Positions 45,490 to 59,200 of a stretch of DNA of 64,000 bases are shown here, one piece after another (position 1 is the stretch's first letter; the number at the start of each line of letters is the position of its first letter). The stretch covers positions 48,847,925-48,911,924 of the forward strand of contig OZ023213.1 in the NCBI GenBank assembly GCA_963995525.1, given 5' to 3'. Under the pieces are notes generated by a model. The model had not been told where the DNA came from. It did no database searches and saw only the letters and a list, made by a program, of their open reading frames with translations. The position numbers were made by a program, and so were the translations under genes. This DNA comes from Escarpia spicata. Its lineage: Eukaryota; Annelida; Polychaeta; Sabellida; Siboglinidae.

Positions 45490-48238
45490 GTGAAATTAAC
45501 ATACAGGCATGTTGATAGTAATGAAATCCACCTTGTTTTATTCCTACGAGTTACGTACTATGAATTACTCACTAGTTCTTTTAGCACACTTGGAATCACA
45601 GCAAGAACATATTTTTACACCGATCGATATTGGATAGAGATAAAGGATTCTGCCAAATATGTAAAAAAAAGTTGGATGCATGTTAATATTTCTTTCTCAT
45701 TCCAAGAACTAGAAAAGAAAGCTTTCGTACCGTTTGAAATCAACAGTGAGTCAGATACAGACATCCTATTTAACTCTGATCCAGATACAATCTACTATTG
45801 TGAATTCACTCAAAACATGAATACGTGTAATTACCATATAGAAGATACCTTTAATAAGTCATGCATACAATTTGGTGTAACAGATCCCACATTCTCTGTT
45901 GTTCATGTCAATATTAGAAGTATGCCTCGCCACCACCAACAGTTTGAAAATTACTTTGTCAATCTCAATCACTCTTTTTCAATAATTGGATTCTCTGAAA
46001 CGTGGCTACAGGAAAGCAATGTTGATACTTATAACATTGCAGGTTACGATATGGTAAATAACTACAGAAACAATAAAAAGGGTGGTGGCGTGGCGGTCTG
46101 CATAAAAGATTCGCTTCTCTACAAACGAAGAGAAGAGTTATACAAAAGTAATGAAGATATAGAGTGTGTATTTATTGTGTTGGACAAAGGTATATTTACA
46201 TATAAAAGGAACGTTATTATAGGAGTTGTGTACAGGCCGCCAGACAAAGACATAAATGTATTCACCTCAATCTTTCATGCTATTTTAAATAATATCCATA
46301 AAGAGAATTGCCTTTGTTATCTCATGGGTGATTTCAATATAAATTTGCTAAATGTGGATAAACATGTACCTAGTTCAGAATGTCTTGAATGTATGTATAC
46401 CATGTCATATATTCCTCTAATTAGCAAGCCAACTAGAGTAACTGCTACTTCTGCCATACTCATTGACAACATTTTTACTAATAACCTAACTATAAATAGC
46501 ACATAAACCGGTTCTGGTATACTATATACAGATATATCAGATCATTTTCCTGTCTTCTATATCGATAACAATAGTTGTTCAACTTATGTAAACACAAAAT
46601 ACATAACTAAGAGGTTTTATAACGATCAGAACATAGCAACGTTTACAACAAGTCTAACTAATGCTGACTGGTCACTTGTTACTTCTGAGTTTGATGACCC
46701 AAATAATGCATATGCTGCTTTCTATTCACAGTTTGGTAAGCATTATCTTAACTGCTTTCCTGAAGTAAAGATTAAACCAAAATACAGTAATAGGAAACCA
46801 TGGCTATCACATGGGCTGAAGACTTCCATAAAATAAAATAAAAAATTATTCGCCTACTACAAAAAAGCGCCTACCCGTACTAATGAAACTAACTATAAAG
46901 CATACCGCAATAAACTTAACTCAATTTTAAGAAGAGCAGAAAGAAATCACTATCAACAGTTATTAAAGCAAAATCAATCAAATCTTCTGAAATCATGGCA
47001 ACTTATTAAGCAAATAATTAATAAAAATAATAAACCTCCCCAATCTCCGAAGATAACTATTAATAATCAATTAATAACCGATAAAAAGATAATTGCCAAT
47101 TACTTCAATAACTATTATGTTAAGGTTGGACCATCGTTGGCTGAAAAGATTACCAGAGATGGTATTGACCCGTTATTATATATTAAGCATCGAAACTTCC
47201 ATATAATATTTATCTCCCCAGTTGAACTGAATGAAGTAGAAACTATAATCAAAGATCTAAAAATATCAAGCCCTGGTTGGTACTTAGTAACTCCACATAT
47301 TGTTCAATTAACATATCATACTTTCTTACTTCATTTAACACATGTTATTAACTTGTCGTTAACTAAAGGTAATTTTCCAGACGACCTGAAAAGAGCAAAA
47401 GTGATCCCGATATACAAAGGCGGTGACAAGACACGTGTAAGCAATTACCGTCCAATATCGATTTTGCCAGTTTTTTCAAGTTCTAGAAAAAATAATGTAC
47501 AACAGATTAACATATTTCATAAACAAACATAATATCTTATATGATTGCCAGTTTGGATTTAGGAAGAAGCATTCTACAAACATGGCTCTTGTGTAACTAG
47601 TAGACAAAATTTCCACAGCTATAAATAGTGGTGACTACTTACTAGGAGTTTTTCTTGACTTCAGTAAAGCTTTCGATACAGTTGACCATAAAATATTACT
47701 TAATAAACTAGAACATTATGGCATTAGAGGAAGAACACTTGCCTGGCTGGAAAGTTATTTGTCTAATAGAACGCAGAATGTTTTATTTGATGGAATAAAA
47801 TCGAACATTCATTCTTCAAAAAGTAATGTATTATATAAAACCATTAGATACCGAGGTGTCAAATTATGGAACTATATGGCGACAACAGTGGATTGTAATT
47901 GTAGTTATGCATTAGCAACGTTTAAACGTCAACTTAAGAATTTTTTGCTAGTAAATAATATTAATGACATATATAAATAGCATTCTTCGTTGCTATTTTA
48001 CATGAAGTATTCATGAAAATAGTACTGTTGTGATTCATGTTTCTGTTTTTTCTTCTTTCTTCAATCACACAAATTGTTATCTTGCACCATGGAATTTACC
48101 TATATATCACATGTATTGTGAGGGCTAATCAGCCACTCGTGGCTTTATACCCTCATTACAGAAACCATGGCAATCTATGTAATTGATTGGAAAGTATCAC
48201 AGTTTCTGTAATAAACCATTAATAATAATAATAGATAG
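45490..48238 (+). pseudogene. Jockey/CR1-group (Daphne-like) LINE copy, inactivated
   Basis: One frame runs from 45490 to about 47470 with only two stops (46504, 46834). Endonuclease: HVNIRSM at residue 139, SETWL at 169, GGGVAV at 198, GVVYRPP at 245, GDFNIN at 280, then SDHFPV after the first stop. Reverse transcriptase: IPIYKGGDKTRVSNYRPISI near 47410; then a frameshift near 47480, a stop at 47594, and FLDFSKAFDTVDHKILL near 47650. At about 47800-47830 the frame jumps to the C-terminal motif IRYRGVKLWNYM, so the palm turn, catalytic YADD loop and thumb are deleted. A 3' UTR follows and ends in a (TAA)n tail at 48220-48238. It is the youngest-looking LINE here. Confidence 0.85.
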
Positions 48239-48260
48239 CGCGAGAACGCTAAGCGACTCG

Positions 48261-48644
48261 CTAGTGCTCGCGCGGTTGTTCCATTGGGTGGACGGTTCCG
48301 CCTTCAGTTTTTTCAAGCAGCAGCCAGACTCTTCTTTTCATACTTTTAGGGGAATTTTTCACGATTTCACCTTCTAGTCCACCTATCTCCGCTGCAGCAG
48401 TGGTGGTGCCGGGGTCTTTCCTGGTGGATTCATCACAGACACACGTTGTTTTTCCGGGGTTTTTTTTTTTTTTATGCTGAGGAGTCAACTTCATGTTTCC
48501 TTTCAAGATGTTATAAGCGCACTCGCATAAACCGCAAATAAGGTCGGCGCCGGCGTTGGCGAAGATGACGATTCCCAACGTTGTATTCTTCTTCCTATTC
48601 AGCATCTGCAGACACAAGATATATCTCTTCACGCGCTCTGACAT
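48261..48644 (-). pseudogene. Small Cys-containing basic protein after the ATPase
   Basis: A 127-residue frame. Residues 23-50 form a hydrophobic, Cys-bearing segment (GADLICGLCECAYNILKG), followed by a Lys run at an A-tract near 48466-48476 where a frameshift is likely. The C-terminal half has no recognisable family. Its start overlaps the ATPase end by about 50 bp. Position and the Cys/hydrophobic-then-basic layout suggest the small minor-virion-type protein that follows the ATPase in related elements; moderate certainty only. Confidence 0.4.
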
Positions 48645-49085
48645 ATTGACAAATGACGCCTAGGTAGATGCATCTCGACTTATATACTTTCGGCACGTAG
48701 AAGTACTGAACGGCGTCGTCAGGAAAGATGCTAGTGAGCAGGCGCCCTATTTCCGACGTCTCCTGTTTCAGGTCGACCAGGGGATAGCAGTAGGCTAATG
48801 ACGACATGGCGTCTTTGAACGCGTCCTGCATGTATTTCACTCGACCAGGATACATCTGACTCACAGACTCTTGATCAACACCATGTACTGCGCGTTCAGG
48901 CTTACTTTGCGGTTTCCCTTCCCTTTCGGAAACATGTTGTGCAGGAGATACACGAAGGACATGTTGGATTGATGACTTTGTTTAGTGAACAAGATTGTCC
49001 GTTTCCGTCATAAGGTTGTCGAGGACGACGATATTTCTACTTCTCGCATTAAAGGTCGCTTGGTCCAGTAAACCGTCTACGAATT
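48595..49085 (-). pseudogene. ATPase downstream fragments, frameshifted
   Basis: The ATPase continues in at least two other frames. A piece at about 49085-48984 contains NIVVLDNLMTE, a hydrophobic strand ending in Asp that fits a Walker B position with the following acidic residue changed to Asn. A second piece at about 48970-48870 ends in a stop, and a third (48864-48595) begins MSQMYPGRVKYMQDAF and contains FPDDAVQYFYVPK. At least two frameshifts and several stops separate them, so no working enzyme can be made. Confidence 0.5.
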
Positions 49086-49304
49086 CTAGTTAGCCATAGA
49101 GGAGTACGCGGTTTGCCACTGGCCGTACCACCACAAGAGTTTCTCTGGCGGCGGCTGTATCTTATATGAAGCGAAACGAAGAAGACGGGTGACGAACGTG
49201 GTCTTACCACACTCCATAGGACCGGCTACAGTACCCGTATAAGGAAGATTCGACATCTCATCCATATCGGCGATTTGTACGTATCCCATTTTAATCTTCT
49301 GCAT
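49086..49304 (-). pseudogene. P-loop ATPase N-terminal fragment, viral packaging type
   Basis: A 72-residue frame with a Walker A-type loop GPMECGKTTF at residues 28-37, followed by PPPEKLLWWYGQWQ. Hydrophobic residues before the loop fit a core beta strand. It stops at 49086, at about one third of a usual ATPase length. Sequence style is that of FtsK/A32-like DNA-packaging ATPases of Polinton-type elements; the ATPase superfamily is clear, the exact family is inference. Confidence 0.6.
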
Positions 49305-51699
49305 TTATTACGCACCTCCTTCAATACCTTTCCGAGCGTGTTTCAACCTTTTTTAGAAGTCCAGCCGACCCTAAAAAACATCTTTCGACGGCACCCACTC
49401 CACCAGTTTCACAATCATAACTTACGTAGTATTTTCTTATAACTTACGTGACGGAGATGAAAGGTTAACATACAATCCCCTTTGTGGATAATCTAGTTAT
49501 CTATTTAGTTCGATATCAGTCTAGCCTTCGTGAACATTTGTAACATGCAGGACATCTATTTAGGGTAAGACCACATTAAGGATCCGTCCGCCGAAAGAGT
49601 GCACTTGAAAATACCGTTTTGGTGTGATATGCGTCAATTTGTTTCGATCATTTTGAAATGGGATATGTTTGTCTCGTGAATTCTGGATGTTCTACTGCAT
49701 TAGACAAGATAAAACGTCAGATGGGAATGAGTTTTCAAACACATAATTTGCGGAGTATTTTCTTGTAACTTACGTGACGGAGATGAAAGGGTAACATACA
49801 TTCCCTTTGTGGTTAATCTAGTTACGTGTGTAGTTTGACATCATTCTAGCCTTCGTGAAGATTTGTAATATGCAGGACATATATCTGGGGTAAGACCACA
49901 TTAAGGATCCGTCCGCCGAAAGAGTGCACTTGAAAATACCGTTTTCGTGTGATATGCGTGAATTTTTGTCATTCATTTTGATATGGAATATGTTTGTGTC
50001 GTGAATGTTGAATGTACTACTGCATTAGACAAGATAAAACATCACATGGGAATGAATTTTCACACCCATAACTTACGTAGTATTTTCTTGTAACTTACGT
50101 GACAGAGATGAAAGGGTAACATACATCCCCCTTGGTGAATAATCTGTTGATGTGTTGAGCTTAATATCAGCCTAGCCTTCTTGAAGATGTTTGATATGCA
50201 GGACATAATTGTTTTTAATCGTTTTGATATGGGACATGTTTGTGTCGTGAATGCCGAATGTTCTACTGCATTAGACAAGATAAAACATCACATGGGAATT
50301 AGTTTTCTCACCCATAACTCACGTAATATTTTCTTGTAACTTACGTGATCAAGATGAAAGGGTAACACACATTCCCATTAGTGGTTAATCTAGTTATGTG
50401 TGTAGTTTGATATCAGTCTAGCCTTCGTGAAGATTTGTAACATGCATGACATCTTTTTTGGGGATAAGACCACATTAAGAATCCGTTCGCCGAAAGAGTG
50501 TGCTTCAAAATCCCGTTTTGGAGTGATATGTGTGAATTGTTTTGATAATTTTGACAGTGGATATGTTTGTCTCGCGAATTCTGAATGTACTACTGCATTA
50601 GACAAGATAAAACATCAAATGGGAATGAGTTTTTACATCCATAACTTACGTAGTATTTTCTTGTAACTTACGTGAATAAGATGAAAAGGTAACATATATT
50701 CCCCTTAGTGGTTAATCTAGTTATGTGTGCAGTTTGATATAAGTCTAGCCTTCGTGAAGATTTGTAACATGCAGGACATAATTTTGAGGTAAGATCACAT
50801 GAAGGATCCATCCGCCGAAAGAATGCGCTTGAAAATACCGTTTTGGTGTGATATGCGTGAATTTGTTTTAATCATTTTGATATGGGACATGTTTGTTTCG
50901 TGAATGCTGAATGTACTACTGCATTAGACAAGATAAATCATTAAATGGGAATGAGTTTTCACACACATAATTTCCGTAGTATTTTCTTGTAACTTACGTG
51001 ACGGAGATGAAAGGGTAACGTACATTTTCCTTTGTAGTTAATCTAGTTACGTGTGTAGTTTGATATTATTGTAGCCTTCGTGAAGATTTGTAACATGCAG
51101 GACATATATTTGGGGTAAGACATCATTAAGGATCCGACCGCCGATAGAGTGCACTTGAAAATATCGTATTGGTGTGATATGCGTGAATTTTTTTCAATCA
51201 TTTTGATATGGGACATGTTTGTGTCGTGAATGCTGAATGTACTACCGCATTAGACAAAATAAAACAACAAATGGGAATGAGTTTTCACCCACATAACTTC
51301 CATAGTATTTTCTTATAACTTACGTGAAGGACATGAAAGGGTAACGTACATTCCCCTTTGTAGTTAATCTAGTTATGTTTGTAGTTTGATATCAGTCTAG
51401 CCTTCGTGAAGATTTGTAACATGCAGGACATAAATTTGAAGTACGACAACATGAAGGATCCCTCCGCCGAAAGAGTGCATTTGAAAATACCGTTTTGGTG
51501 TGATATGCGTGAATTTGTTTTAATCATTTTAATATGGGACATATTTGTGTCGTGAATGCTGAATGTACTACCGCATTAGACAAGATAAACATCACATGGG
51601 AATGAATTTTCACACCCATATTTTACGTAATATTTTCTTGTAACTTACGTGACGGGTATGAAAGGGTAACATACATTCCCATATGTGTTTAATCTAGTT

Positions 51700-54600
51700 A
51701 TGTGTGTAGTTTGATATCAGTCTAGCCTTCGTGAAGTTTTGTAAGATGCAGGACATCTATTTTGGATAAGACCACATAAACGATCCGTCCGCCGAAAAAG
51801 TGCATTTTAAAATACCGTTTTGGTGTGATATGCGTGAATTTGTTTCAATCATTTTGATATGGGACATGTTTGTGTCGTCAATGCTGAATGTACTACCGCA
51901 TTAGACAAGATAAAACAACAAATGGGAATGAGTTTTCACACACATAACTTCCATAGTATTTTCTTGTAACTTACGTGAAGGACATGAAAGGGTAACATAC
52001 ATTCCCCTTTGAGGTTAATCTAGTTATGTGCGTAGTTTGATATCAGTCTAGCATTCTTGAAGATTTGCATCATGCAGGATCTCTTTTTGGGGTAAGACAA
52101 CATTAAGGATCCGTCCTCCCAAAGAGTGCACTTGAAAATATAGTTTTGGTGTGATATGCGTGAATTTTTTTAATCACTTTGACATGGGACATGTTTTTCT
52201 CCTGAATATTGGATGTACTACTGCTTTAGACAAGATCAAACATCACATGGGAAAGAGTTTTCACACCCATAACTTACGTAATATTTTCTTGTAACTTACG
52301 TGACGGAGATGAAAGGGTAACGTACATACCCCTTTGTAGATGATCTAGTTATGTGTGTAGTTTGATATCAGTCTAGCCTTCGGGAAGATTTGTAACATGC
52401 AGGACATACATTTGAAATAAGACAACATGAAGGATCCCTCCGCCGAAAGAATGCATTTGAAAATACCGTTTTGGTGTGATATGCGTGAATTTGTTTTAAT
52501 CATTTTAATATGGGACTTATTTGTTTCGTGAATACTGAATGTACTCTTGCAATAGGCAAGATAAAACATCAAGTGGGAATGAGTTTTCACACCCATAACT
52601 TACATAGTATTTTCTTGTAACTTACGTGGCGGACATGAAACGGTAACATACCTTCCCCATTGTGGTTAATCTAGTTATGTGTGTAGTTTGATTTCTGTCT
52701 AGCTTTCGTGAAGATTTGTAACATGCAGGCTATCTTTTTGGGGTAAGATCACATTAACGATCCGTCAGCTGAAAGAGTGCACTTGAAAATACCGTTTTGG
52801 TGTGATATCCGTGAATTTGTTTCGATCATTTTGTCATGGGATATGTTTGCCTCGTGAATTATAAAAGTACTACAGCATTAGACTAGATAAAACATCAAGT
52901 GGGAATGAGTTTTCACACCCATAACTTACATAGTATTTTCTTGTAACTTACGTGATGGACATGAAACGGTAACATACCTTCCCCATTGTTTTTAATCTAG
53001 TTATGTGTGTAGTTTGATATCAGTCTAACCTTCTTGAAGATTTGTATCATGCAGGATATCTTTTTGGGGTAAGACCACATTAACAATCCGTTCGCCGAAA
53101 CAGTGCACTTGAAAATACCGTTTTCGTGTGATATGCGTAAATTTTTTAGATCACTTTGACACGGGACCTGTTTGTGTTCTGAATGTTGAATGTACTACTG
53201 CATCAGACAAGGTAAAACATCACATGGGAATGAATTTTCACACACATAAATTCCATAGTATTTTCTTGTAACTTACGTGACGGACATGAAAAGGTAACAT
53301 ACCTTCCCCATTGTGGTTAATCTAGTTATGTGTGTAGTTTGATATCTGTCTAGCCTTCGTGAAGATTTGTAACATGCAGGTCATCTTTTTGGGGTAAGAC
53401 CACATTATGGATCCGTTCGCAGAAAAAGTGCCCTTGAAAATCCCGTTTTGGTGTGACGTGCGTGAATTTTTTTCGATCACTTTGACATGGGACATGTTAG
53501 TCTCCTGAATATTGAATGTACTGCTGCATTAGACAAGATAAACATCACATGGGAATGAATTTTCACACCCATATTTTACGTAATATTTTCTTGTAACTTA
53601 CGTGACGGGTATGAAAGGGTAACATACATTCCCATATGTGTTTAATCTAGTTATGTGTGTAGTTTGATATCAGTCTAGCCTTCGTGAAGTTTTGTAAGAT
53701 GCAGGACATATATTTTGGATAAGACCACATTAAAGATCCGTCCGCCGAAAAAGTGCATTTTAAAATACCGTTTTGGTGTGATATGCGTGAATTTTGTTCA
53801 ATCATTTTTATATGGGACATGTTTGTGTCGTGAAGATTTGTATCATGCAGGACATAAATTTGAGGTAAGATCACATGAAGGATCCGTCCGCCGAAAGAGT
53901 GCACTTGAAAATACCGTTTTGGTGTAATATGCGTGAATTTTGTTCGATCACTATGATATGGGACATGTTTGTCTGCTGAATATTGAATGTACTATTACAT
54001 TAGACAACATAAAACATCACATGGGAATGAGTTTTCACACGCATAACTTACGTAGTATTTTCTTGTAATATACATGGCGGAGATGAAAGGTTAACATACA
54101 TTCCCATTTGTGTTTAATCTAGTTATGTGTGTAGTTTGATATCAGTCTAGCCTTCGTGAAGATTTGTAAGATGCAGGACATCTATTTTGGATAAGACCAC
54201 ATAAACGATCCGTCCGCCGAAAAAGTGCATTTTAAAATACCGTTTTGGTGTGATATGCGTGAATTTGTTTCAATCATTTTGATATGGGACATGTTTGTGT
54301 CGTCAATGCTGAATGTACTACCGCATTAGACAAGATAAAACAACAAATGGGAATGAGTTTTCACACACATAACTTCCATAGTATTTTCTTGTAACTTACG
54401 TGAAGGACATGAAAGGGTAACATACATTCCCCTTTGAGGTTAATCTAGTTATGTGCGTAGTTTGATATCAGTCTAGCATTCTTGAAGATTTGCATCATGC
54501 AGGATCTCTTTTTGGGGTAAGACAACATTAAGGATCCGTCCTCCCAAAGAGTGCACTTGAAAATATAGTTTTGGTGTGATATGCGTGAATTTTTTTAATC

Positions 54601-56255
54601 ACTTTGACATGGGACATGTTTTTCTCCTGAATATTGGATGTACTACTGCTTTAGACAAGATCAAACATCACATGGGAAAGAGTTTTCACACCCATAACTT
54701 ACGTAATATTTTCTTGTAACTTACGTGACGGAGATGAAAGGGTAACGTACATACCCCTTTGTAGATGATCTAGTTATGTGTGTAGTTTGATATCAGTCTA
54801 GCCTTCGGGAAGATTTGTAACATGCAGGACATACATTTGAAATAAGACAACATGAAGGATCCCTCCGCCGAAAGAATGCATTTGAAAATACCGTTTTGGT
54901 GTGATATGCGTGAATTTGTTTTAATCATTTTAATATGGGACTTATTTGTTTCGTGAATACTGAATGTACTCTTGCAATAGGCAAGATAAAACATCAAGTG
55001 GGAATGAGTTTTCACACCCATAACTTACATAGTATTTTCTTGTAACTTACGTGGCGGACATGAAACGGTAACATACCTTCCCCATTGTGGTTAATCTAGT
55101 TATGTGTGTAGTTTGATTTCTGTCTAGCTTTCGTGAAGATTTGTAACATGCAGGCTATCTTTTTGGGGTAAGATCACATTAACGATCCGTCAGCTGAAAG
55201 AGTGCACTTGAAAATACCGTTTTGGTGTGATATCCGTGAATTTGTTTCGATCATTTGGTCATGGGATATGTTTGCCTCGTGAATTCTAAAAGTACTACTG
55301 CATTAGACTAGATAAAACATCAAGTGGGAATGAGTTTTCACACCCATAACTTACATAGTATTTTCTTGTAACTTACGTGATGGACATGAAACGGTAACAT
55401 ACCTTCCCCATTGTTTTTAATCTAGTTATGTGTGTAGTTTGATATCAGTCTAACCTTCTTGAAGATTTGTATCATGCAGGATATCTTTTTGGGGTAAGAC
55501 CACATTAACAATCCGTTCGCCGAAAGAGTGCACTTGAAAATACCGTTTTCGTGTGATATGCGTACATTTTTTAGATCACTTTGACACGGGACCTGTTTGT
55601 GTTCTGAATGTTGAATGTACTACTGCATCAGACAAGGTAAAACATCACATGGGAATGAATTTTCACACACATAAATTCCATAGTATTTTCTTGTGACTTA
55701 CGTGACGGACATGAAAAGGTAACATACCTTCCCCATTGTGGTTAATCTAGTTATGTGTGTAGTTTGATATCTGTCTAGCCTTCGTGAAGATTTGTAACAT
55801 GCAGGTCATCTTTTTGGGGTAAGACCACATTATGGATCCGTTCGCAGAAAAAGTGCTCTTGAAAATCCCGTTTTGGTGTGACGTGCGTGAATTTTTTTCG
55901 ATCACTTTGACATGGGACATGTTAGTCTCCTGAATATTGAATGTACTGCTGCATTAGACAAGATAAACATCACATGGGAATGAATTTTCACACCCATATT
56001 TTACGTAATATTTTCTTGTAACTTACGTGACGGGTATGAAAGGGTAACATACATTCTCATATGTGTTTAATCTAGTTATGTGTGTAGTTTGATATCAGTC
56101 TAGACTTCGTGAAGATTTGTAAGATGCAGGACATCTATTTTGCATAAGACCACATTAACGTTCCGTCCGCCGAAAAAGTGTATTTTTAAATACCGTTTTG
56201 GTGTGATATGCGTGAATTTTTTTCAATCATTTTTAGATGGGACATGTTTGTGTCG
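51700..56255. repeat. 2,425-bp-offset block duplication within the satellite
   Basis: About 2.1 kb starting near 51700 is repeated nearly identically from about 54125, offset 2425 bp. For example GGATCTCTTTTTGGGGTAAG and the 52345-52596 frame recur exactly at +2425. The offset is not a whole number of 326-bp monomers because a truncated monomer lies at about 53830. Confidence 0.85.
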
Positions 56256-59200
56256 TGAATGCTGAATGTACTACCGCATTAGACAAGATAAAACAACAAA
56301 TGGGAATGAGTTTTCACACACATAACTTCCATAGTATTTTCTTGTAACTTACGTGAATGAGATGAAAGGGTAACATACATTCCCATTTGAGTTTAATCTA
56401 TTGATGTGTGCAGTTTGATATCAGTCTAGTTTAATATCAGTCTAACCTTCGTGAATATTTGTAAGTTCCAGGACATCTATTTGGGGTGAGACTTTTTACT
56501 ATCCGTCAGCCGAAAATGTGCACTTGAAAATACTGTTTTGGTGTAATAAGCGTGAATTTTTAGATCACTTTGACATGGGTCCTGTTTGTGTTCTGAATGT
56601 TGAATGTACTACTGCATCAGACAAGATAAAACATCACATGGGAATGAGTTTTCACACACATAACTTCCGTAGTATTTTCTTGTAACTTACGTGATGGAGA
56701 TGAAAGGGTAACGTACATTTTCCTTTCTAGTTAATCTAGTTAAATGTGCAGTTTGATATCATTTTAGCCTTCGTGAAGATTTGTAACATGCAGTACATCT
56801 ATTTGGGTTAAGACAACATTAAGGATCCGACCGCCGAATGAGTGCACTTGAAAATATCGTACTGGTGTGATATGCGTGAATTTGGTTTGATTATTTTGAC
56901 ATGGTATATGTTTCTCTCGTGAATTCTGAATGTACTACTGCATTACACAAGACAAAACTTCAAATGGGAATCATGTTTCCCTCCCATAACTTACGTAGTA
57001 CTTTCTTGTAACTTATGTGACGGAGAAGAAAGGGTAACATACCTTCCCCATTGTGGTTAATCTAGTTATGTGTGTAGTTTTATATCAGTGTAGCCTTCGT
57101 GAAGGTTAGTAACATGCAGGACATATTTTTGGGATAAGACCACATTAAGGATCCCTTCGCAGAAATAGTGCGCATGAAAATCCCCTTTTGGTGTAATATG
57201 CGAGAAAAAAAATTCCATCACTTTCACATGGGACACGCTTGTCTCCTGAATATTGAATGTACTACTACATTAGACAAGATAAACATCACACGGGAATGAG
57301 TTTTCACACACATAACTTCCATAATATTTTCTTGTAACTTACGTTACGGACATGAAAGGGAAACATGCCTTCCCCATTGTGGTTAATCTAGTTATGTGTG
57401 TAGTTTGATATCTGTCTAGCCTTCGTGAAGATTTGTAACATGCAGGTCATATTTTTATGGTAAGACCACATTAAGGATCCGTTCGCAGAAAGAGTGCGCT
57501 TGAAAATCCCGTTTTGGTGTGACATGCGTGAATTTTTTTCGATCACTTTGACATGGGACATGTTAGTCTCCTGAATATTGAATGTACTGCTGCATTAGAC
57601 AAGATAAACACATCACATGGGAATTAATTTTCACACCCATATTTTACGTAATATTTTCTTGTAACTTACGTGACGGACATGAAAGGGTAACATACATTCC
57701 CCTTTGTGGTTATTCTAGTTATGTGTGTAGTTTGATATCAGTCTAGCCTTCGTGAAGATTTGTATCATGCAGGACATAAATTTGAGGTAAGATAACATGA
57801 AGGATCCGTCCGCCGAAAGAGTGCACTTGAAAATACAGTTTTGGTGTCATATGCGTGAATTTTGTTCGATCACTTTGATATGGGACATGTTTAACTGCTG
57901 AATATTGAATGTACTATTACATTAGACAACATAAAACATCACATGGGAATGAGTTTTCACACGCATAACTTACGTAGTATTTTCTTGTAATATACATGGC
58001 GGAGATGAAAGGGTAACATACATTCCCATTTGTGTTTAATCTAGTTATGTGTGTAGTTTGATATCAGTCTAGCCTTCGTGAAGATTTGTAAGATGCAGGA
58101 TATCTATTTTGGATAAGACCACATAAACGATCCGTCCGCCGAAAAAGTGCATTTTAAAATACCGTTTTGGTGTGATATGCGTGAATTTGTTTCAATCATT
58201 TTGATATGGGACATGTTTGTGTCGTCAATGCTGAATGTACTACCGCATTAGATAAGATAAAACAACAAATGGGAATGAGTTTTCACACACATAACTTCCA
58301 TAGTATTTTCTTGTAACTTACGTGAAGGACATGAAAGGGTAACATACATTCCCCTTTGCGGTTAATCTAGTTATGTGCGTAGTTTGATATCAGTCTAGCA
58401 TTCTTGAAGATTTGCATCATGCAGGATATCTTTTTGGGGTAAGACAACATTAAAGATCCGTCCTCCCAAAGAGTGCACTTGAAAATATAGTTTTGGTGTG
58501 ATATGCGTGAATTTTTTTAATCACTTTGACATGGGACATGTTTTTCTCCTGAATATTGGATGTACTACTGCTTTAGACAAGATCAAACATCACAAGGGAA
58601 TGAGTTTTCACACCCATAACTTACGTAGTATTTTCTTGTAACTTACGTAACGGAGATGAAAGGGTAATACACATTCCCATTTCTGTTTAATTTAGTTTGA
58701 TATCAGTCTAGCCTTCGTGATGATTTGTAACGTGCAGGACATAATTATGTGGTAAGATCACATTAAGGAACCGTCCGCCGAAAGAGTGCATTTGAAAATA
58801 CCGTTTTGGTGTGATATGCGTAATGTGTTTCGATCATTTTGTCATGGGATATGTTTGCCTCGTGAAATCTGAATGTACTACTGCATTAGACAAGATAAAA
58901 CATCAAATGGGAATGAGTTTTCACACACATAACTTCCGTAGTATTTTCTTGTAACTTATGTGACGGAGATGAAAGGGTAACGTACATTCCCCTTTGTAGT
59001 TAATCTAGTTATGTTTGTAGTTTGATATCAGTCTAGCCTTCGTGAAGATTTGTAACATGCAGGACATAATTTTGAGGTAAGATCACATGAAGGATCCCTC
59101 CGCCGAAAGAGTGCACTTGAAAATACCGTTTTGGTGTGATATGCGTGAATTTGTTTTAATCATTTTGATATGGGACTTTTTTTTCGTGAATACTGAATGT

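Larger units (their letters stand above)
48250..49405 (-). mobile_element. Polinton/adintovirus-like relic (packaging-type ATPase and small protein)
   Basis: Three minus-strand reading pieces in a conserved order: an ATPase with its P-loop (49304-49086), ATPase downstream parts in shifted frames (about 49085-48595), and a small Cys-containing, Lys-rich protein (48644-48261). This order recalls the packaging ATPase and the following small protein of Polinton/adintovirus-like elements in invertebrate genomes (family knowledge; assignment is inference). No polymerase, integrase, capsid or terminal repeat is present. The relic is wedged between the (TAA)n tail of a LINE and the first satellite monomer; both boundaries are abrupt. 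An old, non-functional integrated fragment. Confidence 0.6.
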
